This document shows, in pieces, positions 1 through 8,409 of a stretch of DNA of 64,000 bases. The translations under genes and the position numbers were made by a program. Below the pieces are notes generated by a model, which was not told the DNA's origin, did no database searches, and saw nothing but the letters and a program-made list of their open reading frames with translations. The DNA comes from Aureibacillus halotolerans. GTDB lineage: Bacteria; Bacillota; Bacilli; Bacillales; DSM-28697. The stretch spans positions 1 to 64,000 of the forward strand of contig NZ_SNYJ01000020.1 in assembly GCF_004363045.1 (NCBI RefSeq), written 5' to 3'. The stretch's first letter is position 1. Every line of letters starts with the position of its first letter.

Positions 1-100
1 ATACTTCAGCTCCTTCTAAGGGTAATAATGAGAAGTATAGCCAAATTTTGAGCCTTCATATCATAAGTCTGTCTACTCAATAGGGACAATAGCAGGTTAA

Positions 101-203
101 GCGAGCCAAAAAAGAAGGAAAGCGAGCCCAAACCGGTTCAAAGCGAGCCGATCCGTCAGAAGTGAGTTCAAAAGTTCCCGAAGCGAGCTGATCCGTCTTG
201 GAC
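101..203 (+). repeat. 21/19-nt phased GCGAGCC array, 5 units
   Basis: GCGAGCC-like cores (GCGAGCC, GTGAGTT, GCGAGCT) begin at 101, 122, 143, 162 and 183, giving steps of 21, 21, 19 and 21 nt. The array lies just beyond the terminator of the leftward ytxH-like gene. It is the smallest clear member of a repeat class seen at several other intergenic sites in this window. It is not coding in any consistent frame because of the 19-nt step. Confidence 0.85.
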
Positions 204-246
204 CTTTCAGAGGAACGATATCATGTAAACCGTCTTTCAAATAGAA

Positions 247-284
247 CAGAAAAAAGGTCGCCCAATTGGGCGACCTTTTTTCTG
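247..284 (-). terminator. Rho-independent terminator of the ytxH-like gene
   Basis: A perfect 38-bp palindrome centred at 265/266, with a GGTCGCCC stem flanked by A6 and T6 runs. It lies 7 nt past the stop codon of the leftward gene ending at 292. It is symmetrical, so it could also stop rightward transcription. Confidence 0.9.
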
Positions 285-291
285 AGAACCA

Positions 292-654
292 TCAAGAAGG
301 TTTCGACATGTCCTCAAGCTCTTTGATGGATTTTTCGATTGCTGCTAACTCTTTTTCAATCTTCTTTTGATGAGGGGCGATCGATTGCTTCCACTCTTCA
401 ATGGATTGGGTGAGGTCAGCTGCAACATCTTTAATGGTGTCGAGGCTTTCCTTCGATGTGTGCTGAAGCTGTTGGGCAAGCTCACGAGCTTCCATTTTAA
501 TGTCGTCAATCTGTTGTTTCCAGTTTTCTGCAGTGCGTTTGACATCTAAGCGAAGCTGACGTCCAGATTTTGGCGTGTTGAGAAGTGTGTATGTACCTGC
601 CGCCAAACCGCCTATTAAAAAGCCGATAAAAAATGATTTAGGTTGATTGCTCAC
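292..654 (-). CDS. YtxH-domain small membrane-anchored protein
   Basis: A 120-residue protein with one N-terminal membrane segment (about residues 7-25, FFIGFLIGGLAAGTY), then a short N-T-P-K-S-G turn and a long charged helical, probably coiled-coil, tail. This arrangement is typical of YtxH-family proteins, which in Bacillus are small general-stress-associated membrane proteins of unclear biochemical role. The start is GTG with a GGGAGA ribosome site 8 nt upstream. It lies 15 nt downstream of serC on the same strand, so the two may be co-transcribed, and it ends at a perfect palindromic terminator. The family assignment is good; function is unknown. Confidence 0.8.
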   Translation of the reverse strand: MSNQPKSFFIGFLIGGLAAGTYTLLNTPKSGRQLRLDVKRTAENWKQQIDDIKMEARELAQQLQHTSKESLDTIKDVAADLTQSIEEWKQSIAPHQKKIEKELAAIEKSIKELEDMSKPS

Positions 655-669
655 AGTAGGTTCTCCCTT

Positions 670-1758
670 CTATGCTTGATTTTTGCGAAAGTCCTTCATG
701 AACGAAGCAAGTGCTTCAACGGAGTCATAAGGCACAGCGTTGTAAATAGAGGCACGGCATCCACCGACGGAGCGATGTCCCGCCAGACCCGAAAAACCAC
801 TGTCCTTGGCTTTAGCGAGGAACACTTTTGTCGTATCCTCATCGGGCAATCGGAAAGTGACGTTCATTTTGGATTCACTTCCGGCAGCTGCATGAGGTGT
901 GTAAAAGCCGTTGCTTTCAGAAATGGTCTGATAGAGAAGCTGTGCTTTACGATTGTTCTCCGCTTCTACGACTTTCACTCCTCCTATGTCCTTTACCCGT
1001 TGCAAGACAAGCGATAACATATAAATGGCAAAGGTTGGTGGTGTATTGTACAAGGAATCTGTTTTGGCATGTGTTTCGTAAGACAGCATTGTAGGAATAG
1101 AAGAATTCACTGCTTTCCAGTCTTTTCTTTTTATTACGACAGTGATTCCTGAAGGACCTAGGTTTTTTTGTGCGCCAGCGTATATCAAAGAGAACGAACT
1201 GACATCAATTGGTCGTGATAAAATGTCGCTGGACATATCACAGACAAGTGGCGCTTTTTGTAATGTCTCAGGAAACGATGTCCATTGTGTTCCGAAAATT
1301 GTATTGTTTGATGTCACATGGACATAGGCAGGATCATCCGACAATTGTAGCTCTTCTTCAGTAGGGATGTGGGCGAAGTTGCTCGCTTCGGTTGTTGCTG
1401 CGATATGTGGCTTGCCAAAAAGCTTTGCTTCCTTCAGCGCTTTTTGAGCCCAAGCCCCCGTGATGACATAATCTGCCGTTCCACCAGCCGGCAAGAAGTT
1501 CATAGGTACCATTGAAAATTGAAGACTTGCTCCACCTTGCAAGAAAAGCACGTCATAATTTTCTGGGATGTCCATTAGTTCTCGCAGCAAGGCAGACGCT
1601 TTTTGATGCACTTGATCATAGGCAGCACTTCGATGGCTTAATTCCATAACAGACATGCCCGTGCCTTGAAAGTTCAGTAGCTCTTCTTGTGCTTGGGCGA
1701 GTACTTCTTTTGGTAAAGCTGCAGGTCCTGCGTTAAAATTGTAAGTAGGTGTGCTCAT
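670..1758 (-). CDS. serC: Phosphoserine aminotransferase SerC
   Basis: PLP-dependent class V aminotransferase that converts 3-phosphohydroxypyruvate and glutamate to phosphoserine in serine synthesis; it can also act in pyridoxine synthesis. It has 362 residues, a normal length. Visible hallmarks are the N-terminal YNFNAGPAALP, LQGGAS for phosphate binding of the cofactor, the lysine in YAGAQKNLGPSG near residue 197 that would form the Schiff base, and the C-terminal GHRSVGGCRASIYNA substrate loop. ATG at 1758 is chosen because GGGAAAGGA lies about 12 nt before it; an in-frame TTG four codons earlier would sit directly on that ribosome site. It is followed closely by the ytxH-like gene. Confidence 0.95.
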   Translation of the reverse strand: MSTPTYNFNAGPAALPKEVLAQAQEELLNFQGTGMSVMELSHRSAAYDQVHQKASALLRELMDIPENYDVLFLQGGASLQFSMVPMNFLPAGGTADYVITGAWAQKALKEAKLFGKPHIAATTEASNFAHIPTEEELQLSDDPAYVHVTSNNTIFGTQWTSFPETLQKAPLVCDMSSDILSRPIDVSSFSLIYAGAQKNLGPSGITVVIKRKDWKAVNSSIPTMLSYETHAKTDSLYNTPPTFAIYMLSLVLQRVKDIGGVKVVEAENNRKAQLLYQTISESNGFYTPHAAAGSESKMNVTFRLPDEDTTKVFLAKAKDSGFSGLAGHRSVGGCRASIYNAVPYDSVEALASFMKDFRKNQA

Positions 1759-1778
1759 GCGTTGGTTCAATCCTTTCC

Positions 1779-2228
1779 CTAGGAGTGAATATGGGCTGAA
1801 ATTGTTGCTGCGATGTTGTGTAAATCGTCTTTGCTATAGGCGTCCTCATGGGTTTTCCACACAGCACCAAACCCGTCGCCTTTTCCGTAACGTGGAATGA
1901 GATGAAGATGATAATGAAAGACAGATTGACCAGCCGGCTCCTCATTGTTGTTAAGAACATTTAACCCAATAGGGGAGAAGCTTTCTTTTATAGCGATTGC
2001 GATTTTAGGAACAGCCGAATAAAGTCGTGCAGCCTCCTCTGAGGGAAGTGTGTAAATGTCCTGATAATGATGCTTTGGAATGACAAGCGTGTGCCCCTTC
2101 GTCACCTGACTTAGATCGAGAAACGCAAACACATGCTCATCTTCATAAACTTTCGCAGATGGGATGCTCCCTTTGGCGATGCTGCAAAATATGCAATCCT
2201 CCGTAGACACTGTATCACTTCTTTCCAT
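1779..2228 (-). CDS. hit: Histidine triad (HIT) family nucleotide hydrolase
   Basis: A protein of up to 149 residues, close in sequence to B. subtilis Hit. The family signature HYHLHLIPR (the H-x-H-x-H triad) is present near residue 105, with CIFC near the N terminus and the conserved GLNVLNNNEEPAGQSVFH stretch. HIT proteins hydrolyse nucleoside phosphoramidates or dinucleotides in the cytoplasm. The ATG at 2228 has no clear ribosome site; a GTG at 2210, preceded by GGAAAGAAG, would give a start 5 residues before CIFC as in relatives and may be the real one. It lies 20 nt upstream of serC on the same strand and is divergent from the UDG-family gene. Confidence 0.92.
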   Translation of the reverse strand: MERSDTVSTEDCIFCSIAKGSIPSAKVYEDEHVFAFLDLSQVTKGHTLVIPKHHYQDIYTLPSEEAARLYSAVPKIAIAIKESFSPIGLNVLNNNEEPAGQSVFHYHLHLIPRYGKGDGFGAVWKTHEDAYSKDDLHNIAATISAHIHS

Positions 2229-2312
2229 AGAGTAAGATGGTTTTATTTTATCATAAAATGCTGTGGTTGCCTAAAGCTTACCGGCAAAATAGATGACTAG
2301 GAGTGGGTGTAG

Positions 2313-2951
2313 ATGCACCATTTTATCGCAGAAGCTAAAAAACGCATTGCCCCTTTTCCTTGTGAAGGATTCGTCGTTGGTTCTGGTGATGAAGATGCTT
2401 CCATTATGCTCGTCGGAGAAGCCCCAGGGAAAACCGAGGTGGACACGGGAGCTCCCTTCACAGGTCGTGCTGGCAAGGTGTTGGACGAGCATCTAGCTCT
2501 TGCGGAATTGACGAGGAAAGATGTGTTTATCACAAGTGTCGTTCGAAGCAGACCATATCAAGTCAATGGAAAACGGGACAAACTCGGCAAACTGCCGAAT
2601 CGGGCACCATCAAAGAAAGAAATTGCAGCGCATGCGCCTTTTTTGGATGCTCAAATACGCGTTGTTCGCCCGCAACTGCTCGTGCCTCTTGGCAATGTAG
2701 GTTTACGACGACTCATTGGGGATCGCGCAAAAATTACTGTTGTTCATGGGAAGCATTTGGTCCAGCCAATCTTAACGTATCAAGATGAAACGTACACGTT
2801 CTCATCGCAGAGGCATGAGCTATGGCCGATGTTTCACCCAGCGGCGACGTTGCATAATCCAAACTTGCGTCCTGTTGTTAGGCAAGATTGGATTTCCTTT
2901 GGAGAAGCGATCAAAGCTGGCTTAATAAGTGGGAAGGGGCGTTCAAATTGA
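2313..2951 (+). CDS. Uracil-DNA glycosylase superfamily protein
   Basis: A 212-residue protein with the family 4/5-like motif GEAPGKTEVDTGAPFTGRAG (about residues 33-52) and the C-terminal MFHPAATLHN that matches the catalytic His-Pro region of UDGs. LLVPLGNVG in the middle fits the core fold. Only one cysteine is seen near the N terminus, so the four-cysteine iron-sulfur cluster of classical family 4 enzymes appears to be absent. The likely role is removal of uracil or damaged bases from DNA. AGGAGTGGGTGTAG precedes the ATG. Its TGA overlaps the TTG start of menC, suggesting translational coupling. Confidence 0.82.
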   Translation: MHHFIAEAKKRIAPFPCEGFVVGSGDEDASIMLVGEAPGKTEVDTGAPFTGRAGKVLDEHLALAELTRKDVFITSVVRSRPYQVNGKRDKLGKLPNRAPSKKEIAAHAPFLDAQIRVVRPQLLVPLGNVGLRRLIGDRAKITVVHGKHLVQPILTYQDETYTFSSQRHELWPMFHPAATLHNPNLRPVVRQDWISFGEAIKAGLISGKGRSN

Positions 2952-4060
2952 ATGTTCAAATGTTAACGATACACACACTGATGCTTCCCTTAAAGCAACC
3001 TTTTGTGACACACTCCACAACGATTCACGAAAAACCAGTCGTGATACTTGAGCTGACAGACGGGGATGGTCTATCAGGTTACGGGGAGCTGGTTGCGTTG
3101 CCAGACCCATTTTATACAGAAGAAACTTATTTCACAGCGAAAACGATGATCGCAGAGGTCCTTTGGCCGCTTCTTCATCAGGCCTTTCCCATTTCTCACC
3201 CAAAGGAGCTGCAACGGGTGTTTCGCCACGTAAAGCGAAACAAAATGGCAATTGCCGCAATTGAGTCGGCTTTCTGGGATCTTTACGCTAAGCAAAGTGG
3301 TCAGCCATTGTATCAATTGCTTGGAGGAACAAAGCAAAACGTTCAGGCAGGGATCGCGATTGGACAGAAACAACGACAGGAAGACTTATTTCATGCGATT
3401 CAAGAGGCGATAGAACAAGGCTACAAACGAGTGAAGCTAAAAATATCAAAAGACAACGATCTTCAACTTATTAAAGCAGTAAGGGAGCGATTCCCATCTG
3501 TCCCGTTAATGGCAGACGCTAATTCTGCGTACACACTTGAAGACCTTCAGCAGTTAAAGCAATTGGACGAGTTCAATCTTTCAATGATTGAACAACCCTT
3601 CGCCTATGACGACTTTTTGGATCATGCGGTTTTGCAGGCAGAGCTGAAGACGCCTGTTTGTCTGGATGAAAGCATCGCCTCAATGAATGACTTGAAGACA
3701 GCTATTGCTCTTCAAAGCTGTCGCATTGTGAACATTAAAATCGGGCGAGTTGGGGGATTGCAGACTGCCATAGAAATGGTTGCATTTTGTCAGGAAAAGA
3801 ACATTGGTGTGTGGTGTGGTGGGATGATTGAATCGGGGATTGGCAGGGCGCACAACATCGCCTTTGCAACATTGCCTGGTGTTGACCTCCCAGGAGATTT
3901 GGTGGGGTCAAGTCACTATTGGGAACGTGACATCATTGCCCCGGAAATAACGGTCCATAATGGTTTAGTGGCAGTATCGAGTCATTTTGGCTTAGGGTAC
4001 GACTTGCAGGAGACTGTCTTTGCACAGTTGGTAAAGCAAACAGAAACCTTAACAGTGTAA
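2948..4060 (+). CDS. menC: o-Succinylbenzoate synthase, enolase superfamily (MenC)
   Basis: Enolase-superfamily enzyme of about 370 residues that closely resembles B. subtilis MenC, the o-succinylbenzoate synthase of menaquinone synthesis; relatives also racemise N-acylamino acids. The catalytic pattern is intact: KLKISK (acid/base lysine pair), metal ligands in LMADANSAY, MIEQPF and CLDES, and the second-face lysine in VNIKIGRVGG. TTG at 2948 is chosen because GGAAGGGG ends 8 nt before it and the TTGA overlaps the upstream stop; the ATG at 2960 is 20 nt from that site. No other men genes are in the window, so the menaquinone assignment rests on sequence alone. Confidence 0.88.
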   Translation: MNVQMLTIHTLMLPLKQPFVTHSTTIHEKPVVILELTDGDGLSGYGELVALPDPFYTEETYFTAKTMIAEVLWPLLHQAFPISHPKELQRVFRHVKRNKMAIAAIESAFWDLYAKQSGQPLYQLLGGTKQNVQAGIAIGQKQRQEDLFHAIQEAIEQGYKRVKLKISKDNDLQLIKAVRERFPSVPLMADANSAYTLEDLQQLKQLDEFNLSMIEQPFAYDDFLDHAVLQAELKTPVCLDESIASMNDLKTAIALQSCRIVNIKIGRVGGLQTAIEMVAFCQEKNIGVWCGGMIESGIGRAHNIAFATLPGVDLPGDLVGSSHYWERDIIAPEITVHNGLVAVSSHFGLGYDLQETVFAQLVKQTETLTV

Positions 4061-4142
4061 GCCGAAGAAATGTACGGAAAGCATCAGAAGTGCACGAACG
4101 GTATGGCAATTGGTACAATAAAGTAGAGAAGGAGTGAATGAG

Positions 4143-4358
4143 ATGTTTAAGAAGATATTAAAAACGATAAAAAAGTATTCAGGTAGCTCGAGCAACCGCA
4201 AACGCAGAAGGTATTCGCGTAGCTACAGCAGGAGCTCAAGCGATCGCGGCAGAAGAAGATATGCGCACAGCTATAGCAGGAGCTCGAGTGATCGACGTAG
4301 ACACAATCCGTATAGTGGGAGTGGCCGCTACAAGCGACGTGGGCGTAGTAGCAGCTAA
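4143..4358 (+). CDS. Small Ser/Arg-rich basic repeat protein
   Basis: A 71-residue, extremely basic protein. After an N-terminal amphipathic lysine stretch (FKKILKTIKKY) it consists of near-duplicate blocks, YSRSYSRSSSDRGRRR and YAHSYSRSSSDRRRH, and a Ser/Arg tail. AGAAGGAG lies 8 nt before the ATG at 4143, a strong ribosome site that supports a real gene; a GTG three codons upstream overlaps that site. TACAAT at 4113 may be a -10 element. The composition recalls spore-coat CotG-like repeats and eukaryotic SR domains, both kinase substrates, and it converges on a Ser/Thr kinase gene with a 4-bp overlap. No homologue is recognised with certainty; function is inferred only. Confidence 0.7.
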   Translation: MFKKILKTIKKYSGSSSNRKRRRYSRSYSRSSSDRGRRRYAHSYSRSSSDRRRHNPYSGSGRYKRRGRSSS

Positions 4359-5134
4359 GCACGTACCATTGTCAGTGTCGATTTAAGAGCCTCCTCCGCT
4401 TCTATTGCGTTATGAAAAGGCTGATCAATTCCGAGAAGCCGCTTTAGCAGAGTAGTAGTTGCTGGATGCAACGTAAGCTCTTCTGTCCAAGGGAGAGCTT
4501 TTTTCCTTTTTGTCTGAAAGGTAGAGTACAACAAAAACAACAACAAATCGCCGGCATCATACAAATCCTCTAAAGCATGCCGCGTTTTTTGCTCTTCGGA
4601 CAACCCTTGACTCCCGGTCCTCGCTAAACCAAAATCGATGATAGATAAAGCGCCATGTCGTAATATCATATTTGGTGTTCTGAGATCCCCATGAAACACC
4701 TCATGCAAATGCAGGTCAGCGACCACCCCAACAACATCTGTAATCAACTTTAAGGACTCTTTCTCAGAAAACGCACGCTTTTGATCAAACAACACATCTT
4801 CAAGGTTTTCTCCCTCGACATACGTCATCGCAATAAATGTGCGCCCTGCGTTCGTAAAGTGGTCGAGGTAACGTGGAACCGCTGGATGATGAATCATCTT
4901 TAATACGTCGACTTCATGGAGAAATTGCTTCTGGTCATCCATTTTTGAACGGCTCGGACGGAGTTGCTTTAACACACAGGGAGAATCGGTTTCCGATTGA
5001 ACGGCAATGTAGGCAAGGCCAAAGCTACCAGCACCAAGGTGACCAGTAATGCGGTAAGCCTCATTAATTATTGTCCCAACCGGCAATGGATGGTCTTTTA
5101 ATTTACGGTAGAGAGACCTGAAAAAGGTAGTCAT
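4355..5134 (-). CDS. Hanks-type serine/threonine protein kinase
   Basis: A 259-residue soluble protein consisting of a protein kinase domain alone. Visible features are the glycine loop GHLGAGSFGLAY (about residues 31-42), the ATP-binding lysine in CVLKQLRP, an alpha-C glutamate in FLHEVDVL, the catalytic loop HGDLRTPNMIL (HGD in place of HRD) and the metal-binding DFGLA. There is no membrane segment or PASTA domain, so it resembles the short YbdM/PrkD-like kinases rather than PrkC. AAAGGAT stands 8 nt before the ATG. Its 3' end overlaps that of the Ser/Arg-rich gene by 4 bp in convergent orientation. Confidence 0.85.
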   Translation of the reverse strand: MTTFFRSLYRKLKDHPLPVGTIINEAYRITGHLGAGSFGLAYIAVQSETDSPCVLKQLRPSRSKMDDQKQFLHEVDVLKMIHHPAVPRYLDHFTNAGRTFIAMTYVEGENLEDVLFDQKRAFSEKESLKLITDVVGVVADLHLHEVFHGDLRTPNMILRHGALSIIDFGLARTGSQGLSEEQKTRHALEDLYDAGDLLLFLLYSTFQTKRKKALPWTEELTLHPATTTLLKRLLGIDQPFHNAIEAEEALKSTLTMVRA

Positions 5135-5176
5135 TGGAGGGTATCCTTTTCATAAATATCGTATTATAAACAAAGA

Positions 5177-5197
5177 AGAGCGCAGCTAAGGCGCTCT
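5177..5197 (-). terminator. Weak hairpin, possible terminator
   Basis: AGAGCGC and GCGCTCT arms with a 7-nt loop. Read leftward, the stem is followed by TTCTTTGTTT, so it could end transcription of the Hsp20-like gene or of the repeat region between 5200 and 5475. The T run is interrupted. Confidence 0.4.
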
Positions 5198-5280
5198 CAG
5201 AGTAAAAATAATGCTAAATGATAGATAGAGTTTTATAAAAAGTAGAGAAAACGATCTTTTTTCCGAAACGTACAGCTTGG

Positions 5281-5339
5281 TGCCATCAGGGCAATGAGCA
5301 CCGGATAAGGCAAAGCAACGAAGAAAGCGAGCGTTTCTC
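5281..5339 (+). repeat. 59-bp direct repeat, copy 1
   Basis: This 59-bp stretch recurs at 5410-5468 with a single mismatch (T at 5306, C at 5435). The copies start 129 bp apart, exactly 43 codons. It starts TGCCATCAGGGCAATG and ends GCGAGCGTTTCTC. The sequence between the copies holds no recognisable gene. Confidence 0.9.
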
Positions 5340-5409
5340 CACCTATTTAACCTAAGGTAGAATGAAAACGTTTGTCTTTCGAGGCGCAAAGACTTGGGAG
5401 GCGCGGAGT

Positions 5410-5468
5410 TGCCATCAGGGCAATGAGCACCGGACAAGGCAAAGCAACGAAGAAAGCGAGCGTTTCTC
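5410..5468 (+). repeat. 59-bp direct repeat, copy 2
   Basis: Second copy of the unit at 5281-5339, immediately beyond the 3' end of the Hsp20-like gene. A leftward open frame runs through both copies and repeats the same 19 residues, but it lacks a convincing start and is more likely an interspersed repeat than a gene. Confidence 0.9.
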
Positions 5469-5475
5469 ATCTGCC

Positions 5476-5841
5476 TTAGTGCAATATATCCTTCTTACCA
5501 GGATACCTCTTCGGAAGAATAAGCATAAGACCTTTTCGATCATACACAGCCTCCATCAAAGCAGGAACCACATCGTCAAAGTAAAAATGCTTTTCCCAGT
5601 GTTCCGTTTGATTCTCTTCCTTCAAAGAGGCTGCATTTAGACTGATGGTGTGTGCATTATGACTAACCGTAATGGCGTGTGTATCATGATCAACCGCAAT
5701 TTCAATGACGTAAGCATCCTTTGTGTCAAGAACACTGGCCGTTTGTGTGCTAATGCCTCGCTCAGTTTGGATTCTGGTCATTAATTGCCCCACGACACCC
5801 TCTGATGATTGGCGTTCTGTTTTTACGAATCGATGAGACAC
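5476..5841 (-). CDS. Hsp20/alpha-crystallin-like small protein
   Basis: A 121-residue protein whose second half follows the alpha-crystallin pattern: AYVIEIAVDHDTHAITVS (strand, turn, strand), HTISLNA, then a charged loop, KHFYFDDVV and the closing KGLMLILPKRY that matches the usual G-x-L-x-I/V-x-x-P-K end. Such proteins are cytoplasmic holdase chaperones or spore-coat associated (CotP type). It is divergent from common family members and lacks the usual LPG in the first loop. The start is GTG with a GGGGGG ribosome site 7 nt upstream. It is divergent from the downstream AraC-type regulator gene. Confidence 0.65.
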   Translation of the reverse strand: MSHRFVKTERQSSEGVVGQLMTRIQTERGISTQTASVLDTKDAYVIEIAVDHDTHAITVSHNAHTISLNAASLKEENQTEHWEKHFYFDDVVPALMEAVYDRKGLMLILPKRYPGKKDILH

Positions 5842-6070
5842 AATACAGCCCCCCTTTTTTTCTTTCGGTGGTCTTAGTCTTTAGTGTACCTGAAGATGAA
5901 GGGATCTACAAACCATACTTTCCCACTTCATTAATAGGTGTCAGTTTGTTTGACAGTTTGTTCGAAAAGTTTAAAAAACCATTGATGGAAATGATACTTG
6001 GTATGTTATTATAAGACTACTTTAAAGGTCGGTATATGTTTTGGACAATTTGACGAGGAGGAGGGGTTAT

Positions 6071-8311
6071 ATGAAAAAGGTTTGGCGCTCAAAATTGTTT
6101 CTCAGGTACTTAGTATCGTATTTTGTGATTTTCCTTGTGCCTTTTCTCGTCATGGGTGTCATTTTATATCAGCAATCCGTTGTCCAATTGCGGTCAACGA
6201 TAGAAGAATCCAATATGAGTAAGCTGAAGCAGCTGCAAACGTTCTTTGATGGGCGTGTAGAAGAGCTGTCTAAAATGGCTTCCCAAATTTCTTATGACCA
6301 CCGACTAACACCATACATGGTTCAGCATTCGTATTTCGGCCAAGAGGCGATTAGAGAATTGAGTAAATATCAAGTGAACAATGCCATCATTCATGATTTA
6401 TATCTCTATTATCCGAACAGTCCTTATATCTATTCATCAAAGGGGATGGCCTCGTTAGATGTCTTTTTCTCACGGGTATTTTCATTCTCAGATTGGGAAA
6501 GGTCTGATTTTCAAAAACAAATGAAAGCGCTTCAAGAACCGTTGTTTGTTTCTCAACAAGTTCAGGCAAGGAATGAGAGAAATGAGCGCATGCTTACTTT
6601 GATCTATCCGATCCCGCCAAATACACCATCTCATCACGGGGTTGTTATGTATTTCATTAAAGAGGCAAAGCTGCTTAGCAGTATGCGAGATGTGTTGGGG
6701 GATACAGAAGGCGGCGTTTTTGTCATGAACAACAATCAGGAGGTGATTGTTGATTTTAAGAATGAATTTGACGGCGCGAACGGACTTGAGGCGATTCAGT
6801 CCGCTGAGCAGGGGATTTCCTCCACCATCATAAACAAGAACGCTTTTTCTATTATGAAAGTAAACACCGAAGACACGGGTTGGTCGTATGTTACGGTGAT
6901 CCCTCAAAACGTTATGTTTAGCAAACTTTCATCAATGAAAACGGCGTTGTTCTTCTTAGCCGCCTTACTCGTGATGTTCGGTATTGTCGCATCCTACATG
7001 CTTTCCCTAAGAAATTATCGGCCCGTCGATCATTTGCTTCACCTTGTGCAAAAGAAATCGACCAGACCATTGCGAGGGAACGAACGACCGAAAAATGAAT
7101 TGACGGGATTGCAGGAAGCACTAGAAAGCCTCTTTGCCGAGAAAGATCAAATGGCTAAAAAGTATGGGGAACAAGAGCCTTTTGTCCTGCAGCAATGCCT
7201 TTTACAACTTTTAAAGGGAGATCATGCGAGCAAACAGCAGGCTGAGACTCTGTTGAAACAGCACGGAGTCCGTTTTAAAGGAAAAGCAGGCTTTGTCTTG
7301 CTTATTCGTACCGAAAACGTACAGCAAATTGAAGGGATGATCAGTGGGCCGTTGCAGCACATCGATATGAAGGGTGCAGAAGCGTTCGCTGTTGAGCTCG
7401 TGCATGACGAATGTGTTGCCTACGTCGTGGATGTGCAGCAAGGTGGAACGAAAGAGCATGTTGCAGCAATAAAAGCAAAGCTTGCGCCGTATTGGGAAAC
7501 GATGCCTGCACTGGGTGTTGGTCGTCTTTATAAAGCGTCAGAGGGTTTTCATCCATCTTTTGTCGAAGCGATGGGCGCGTTGGAGTATACGAAAATACTT
7601 GGCAAGGATAACATCTTTTTTGCAGATATTGATCGTGATGCAAAACCTGACCTTTGGTATTCGAAAGAACAACAGGTTCGCCTTGTTCAAAGTGTTAAAA
7701 CAGGTGCTCCAGAGATTGCGGTGAACACGTTGCAGGAAATGTTCACACAGCTACGGACGACAAACTGGGACCCATCTTTCGTAAAATGTGTTTGTTTCGA
7801 CATGATCAATTTGGTTTTACGGACCTCGCATGAAAAGGGCATCGCATTAACGACATCTGCCTATGCATTGACCTCGTTTTCAAGTATATCGGAATTAGAA
7901 CGTTCATTAATCGATTTTACAAGGAAGCTATGCACTACCGTTCAAGAGCACCAGCGTAAAAGTGAAGAAGAAATTCAGAAGCAAGTGGTCGATTTTATCG
8001 AAGCGAATTACTGCCAGCATAGGATGAGCTTAAACGTCATTAGCGAATCCTTCCAACTAACGGAAACCAATAGCAGCCGACTCATCAAGGAATGGACGGG
8101 GACGACTTTTACCGCATACATTTGGGAGCTGCGATTGAAGAAAGCAAAAGAACGCTTGCAAACGAGTGATGAATCAGTGAAGAAAATTGTCAAAGACATC
8201 GGCTATGTAGATGTCGCCAACTTTACGAGAAAATTTAAAAAGACGACTGGCATGACACCAGGTGAATACCGGCAAAACGCACGAATCCATAAGTCGTATG
8301 CCTCACACTAA
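6071..8311 (+). CDS. Membrane-bound AraC-family regulator (YesN-like output, extracellular sensor)
   Basis: A 746-residue one-component regulator. A membrane segment near residues 11-31 and another near 289-311 (ALFFLAALLVMFGIVASYML) enclose an extracellular sensor of about 250 residues; the C-terminal 100 residues form two helix-turn-helix motifs of the AraC class, ending in the signature GYVDVANFTRKFKKTTGMTPGEYR. The central region resembles the DNA-binding partner half of YesN-type proteins. The ATG at 6071 has GAGGAGGAGGGG upstream. It stands just before an LplBCA-type importer, and regulators of this build commonly activate such neighbours in response to an oligosaccharide. The actual ligand cannot be read from the sequence. 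Confidence 0.88.
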   Translation: MKKVWRSKLFLRYLVSYFVIFLVPFLVMGVILYQQSVVQLRSTIEESNMSKLKQLQTFFDGRVEELSKMASQISYDHRLTPYMVQHSYFGQEAIRELSKYQVNNAIIHDLYLYYPNSPYIYSSKGMASLDVFFSRVFSFSDWERSDFQKQMKALQEPLFVSQQVQARNERNERMLTLIYPIPPNTPSHHGVVMYFIKEAKLLSSMRDVLGDTEGGVFVMNNNQEVIVDFKNEFDGANGLEAIQSAEQGISSTIINKNAFSIMKVNTEDTGWSYVTVIPQNVMFSKLSSMKTALFFLAALLVMFGIVASYMLSLRNYRPVDHLLHLVQKKSTRPLRGNERPKNELTGLQEALESLFAEKDQMAKKYGEQEPFVLQQCLLQLLKGDHASKQQAETLLKQHGVRFKGKAGFVLLIRTENVQQIEGMISGPLQHIDMKGAEAFAVELVHDECVAYVVDVQQGGTKEHVAAIKAKLAPYWETMPALGVGRLYKASEGFHPSFVEAMGALEYTKILGKDNIFFADIDRDAKPDLWYSKEQQVRLVQSVKTGAPEIAVNTLQEMFTQLRTTNWDPSFVKCVCFDMINLVLRTSHEKGIALTTSAYALTSFSSISELERSLIDFTRKLCTTVQEHQRKSEEEIQKQVVDFIEANYCQHRMSLNVISESFQLTETNSSRLIKEWTGTTFTAYIWELRLKKAKERLQTSDESVKKIVKDIGYVDVANFTRKFKKTTGMTPGEYRQNARIHKSYASH

Positions 8312-8352
8312 ACGCCTAATCCCTTTGTAATTGAAGGGGAAAGGCGTTTTTG
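8310..8352 (+). terminator. Terminator of the AraC-family regulator gene
   Basis: AAACGCCT pairs with AGGCGTTT, with an inner CCCCTT-type pairing, followed by TTTTT. It begins at the stop codon of the regulator gene. Confidence 0.85.
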
Positions 8353-8409
8353 ATTTGTCGTTGTGCAAGGTTGGTGAGGTGAGGGTGAGTACAAGGTGCT
8401 AAGTATGAA

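Noticed and set aside
4147-4362. Cys/Ser/His-rich frame opposite the Ser/Arg gene
   Set aside because: It is the antisense of the repeat codons and has no ribosome site; the plus-strand frame has a strong one.
5186-5470. Leftward 94-codon frame with a repeated 19-residue segment
   Set aside because: No ribosome site and it simply reads through the two copies of a 59-bp repeat.
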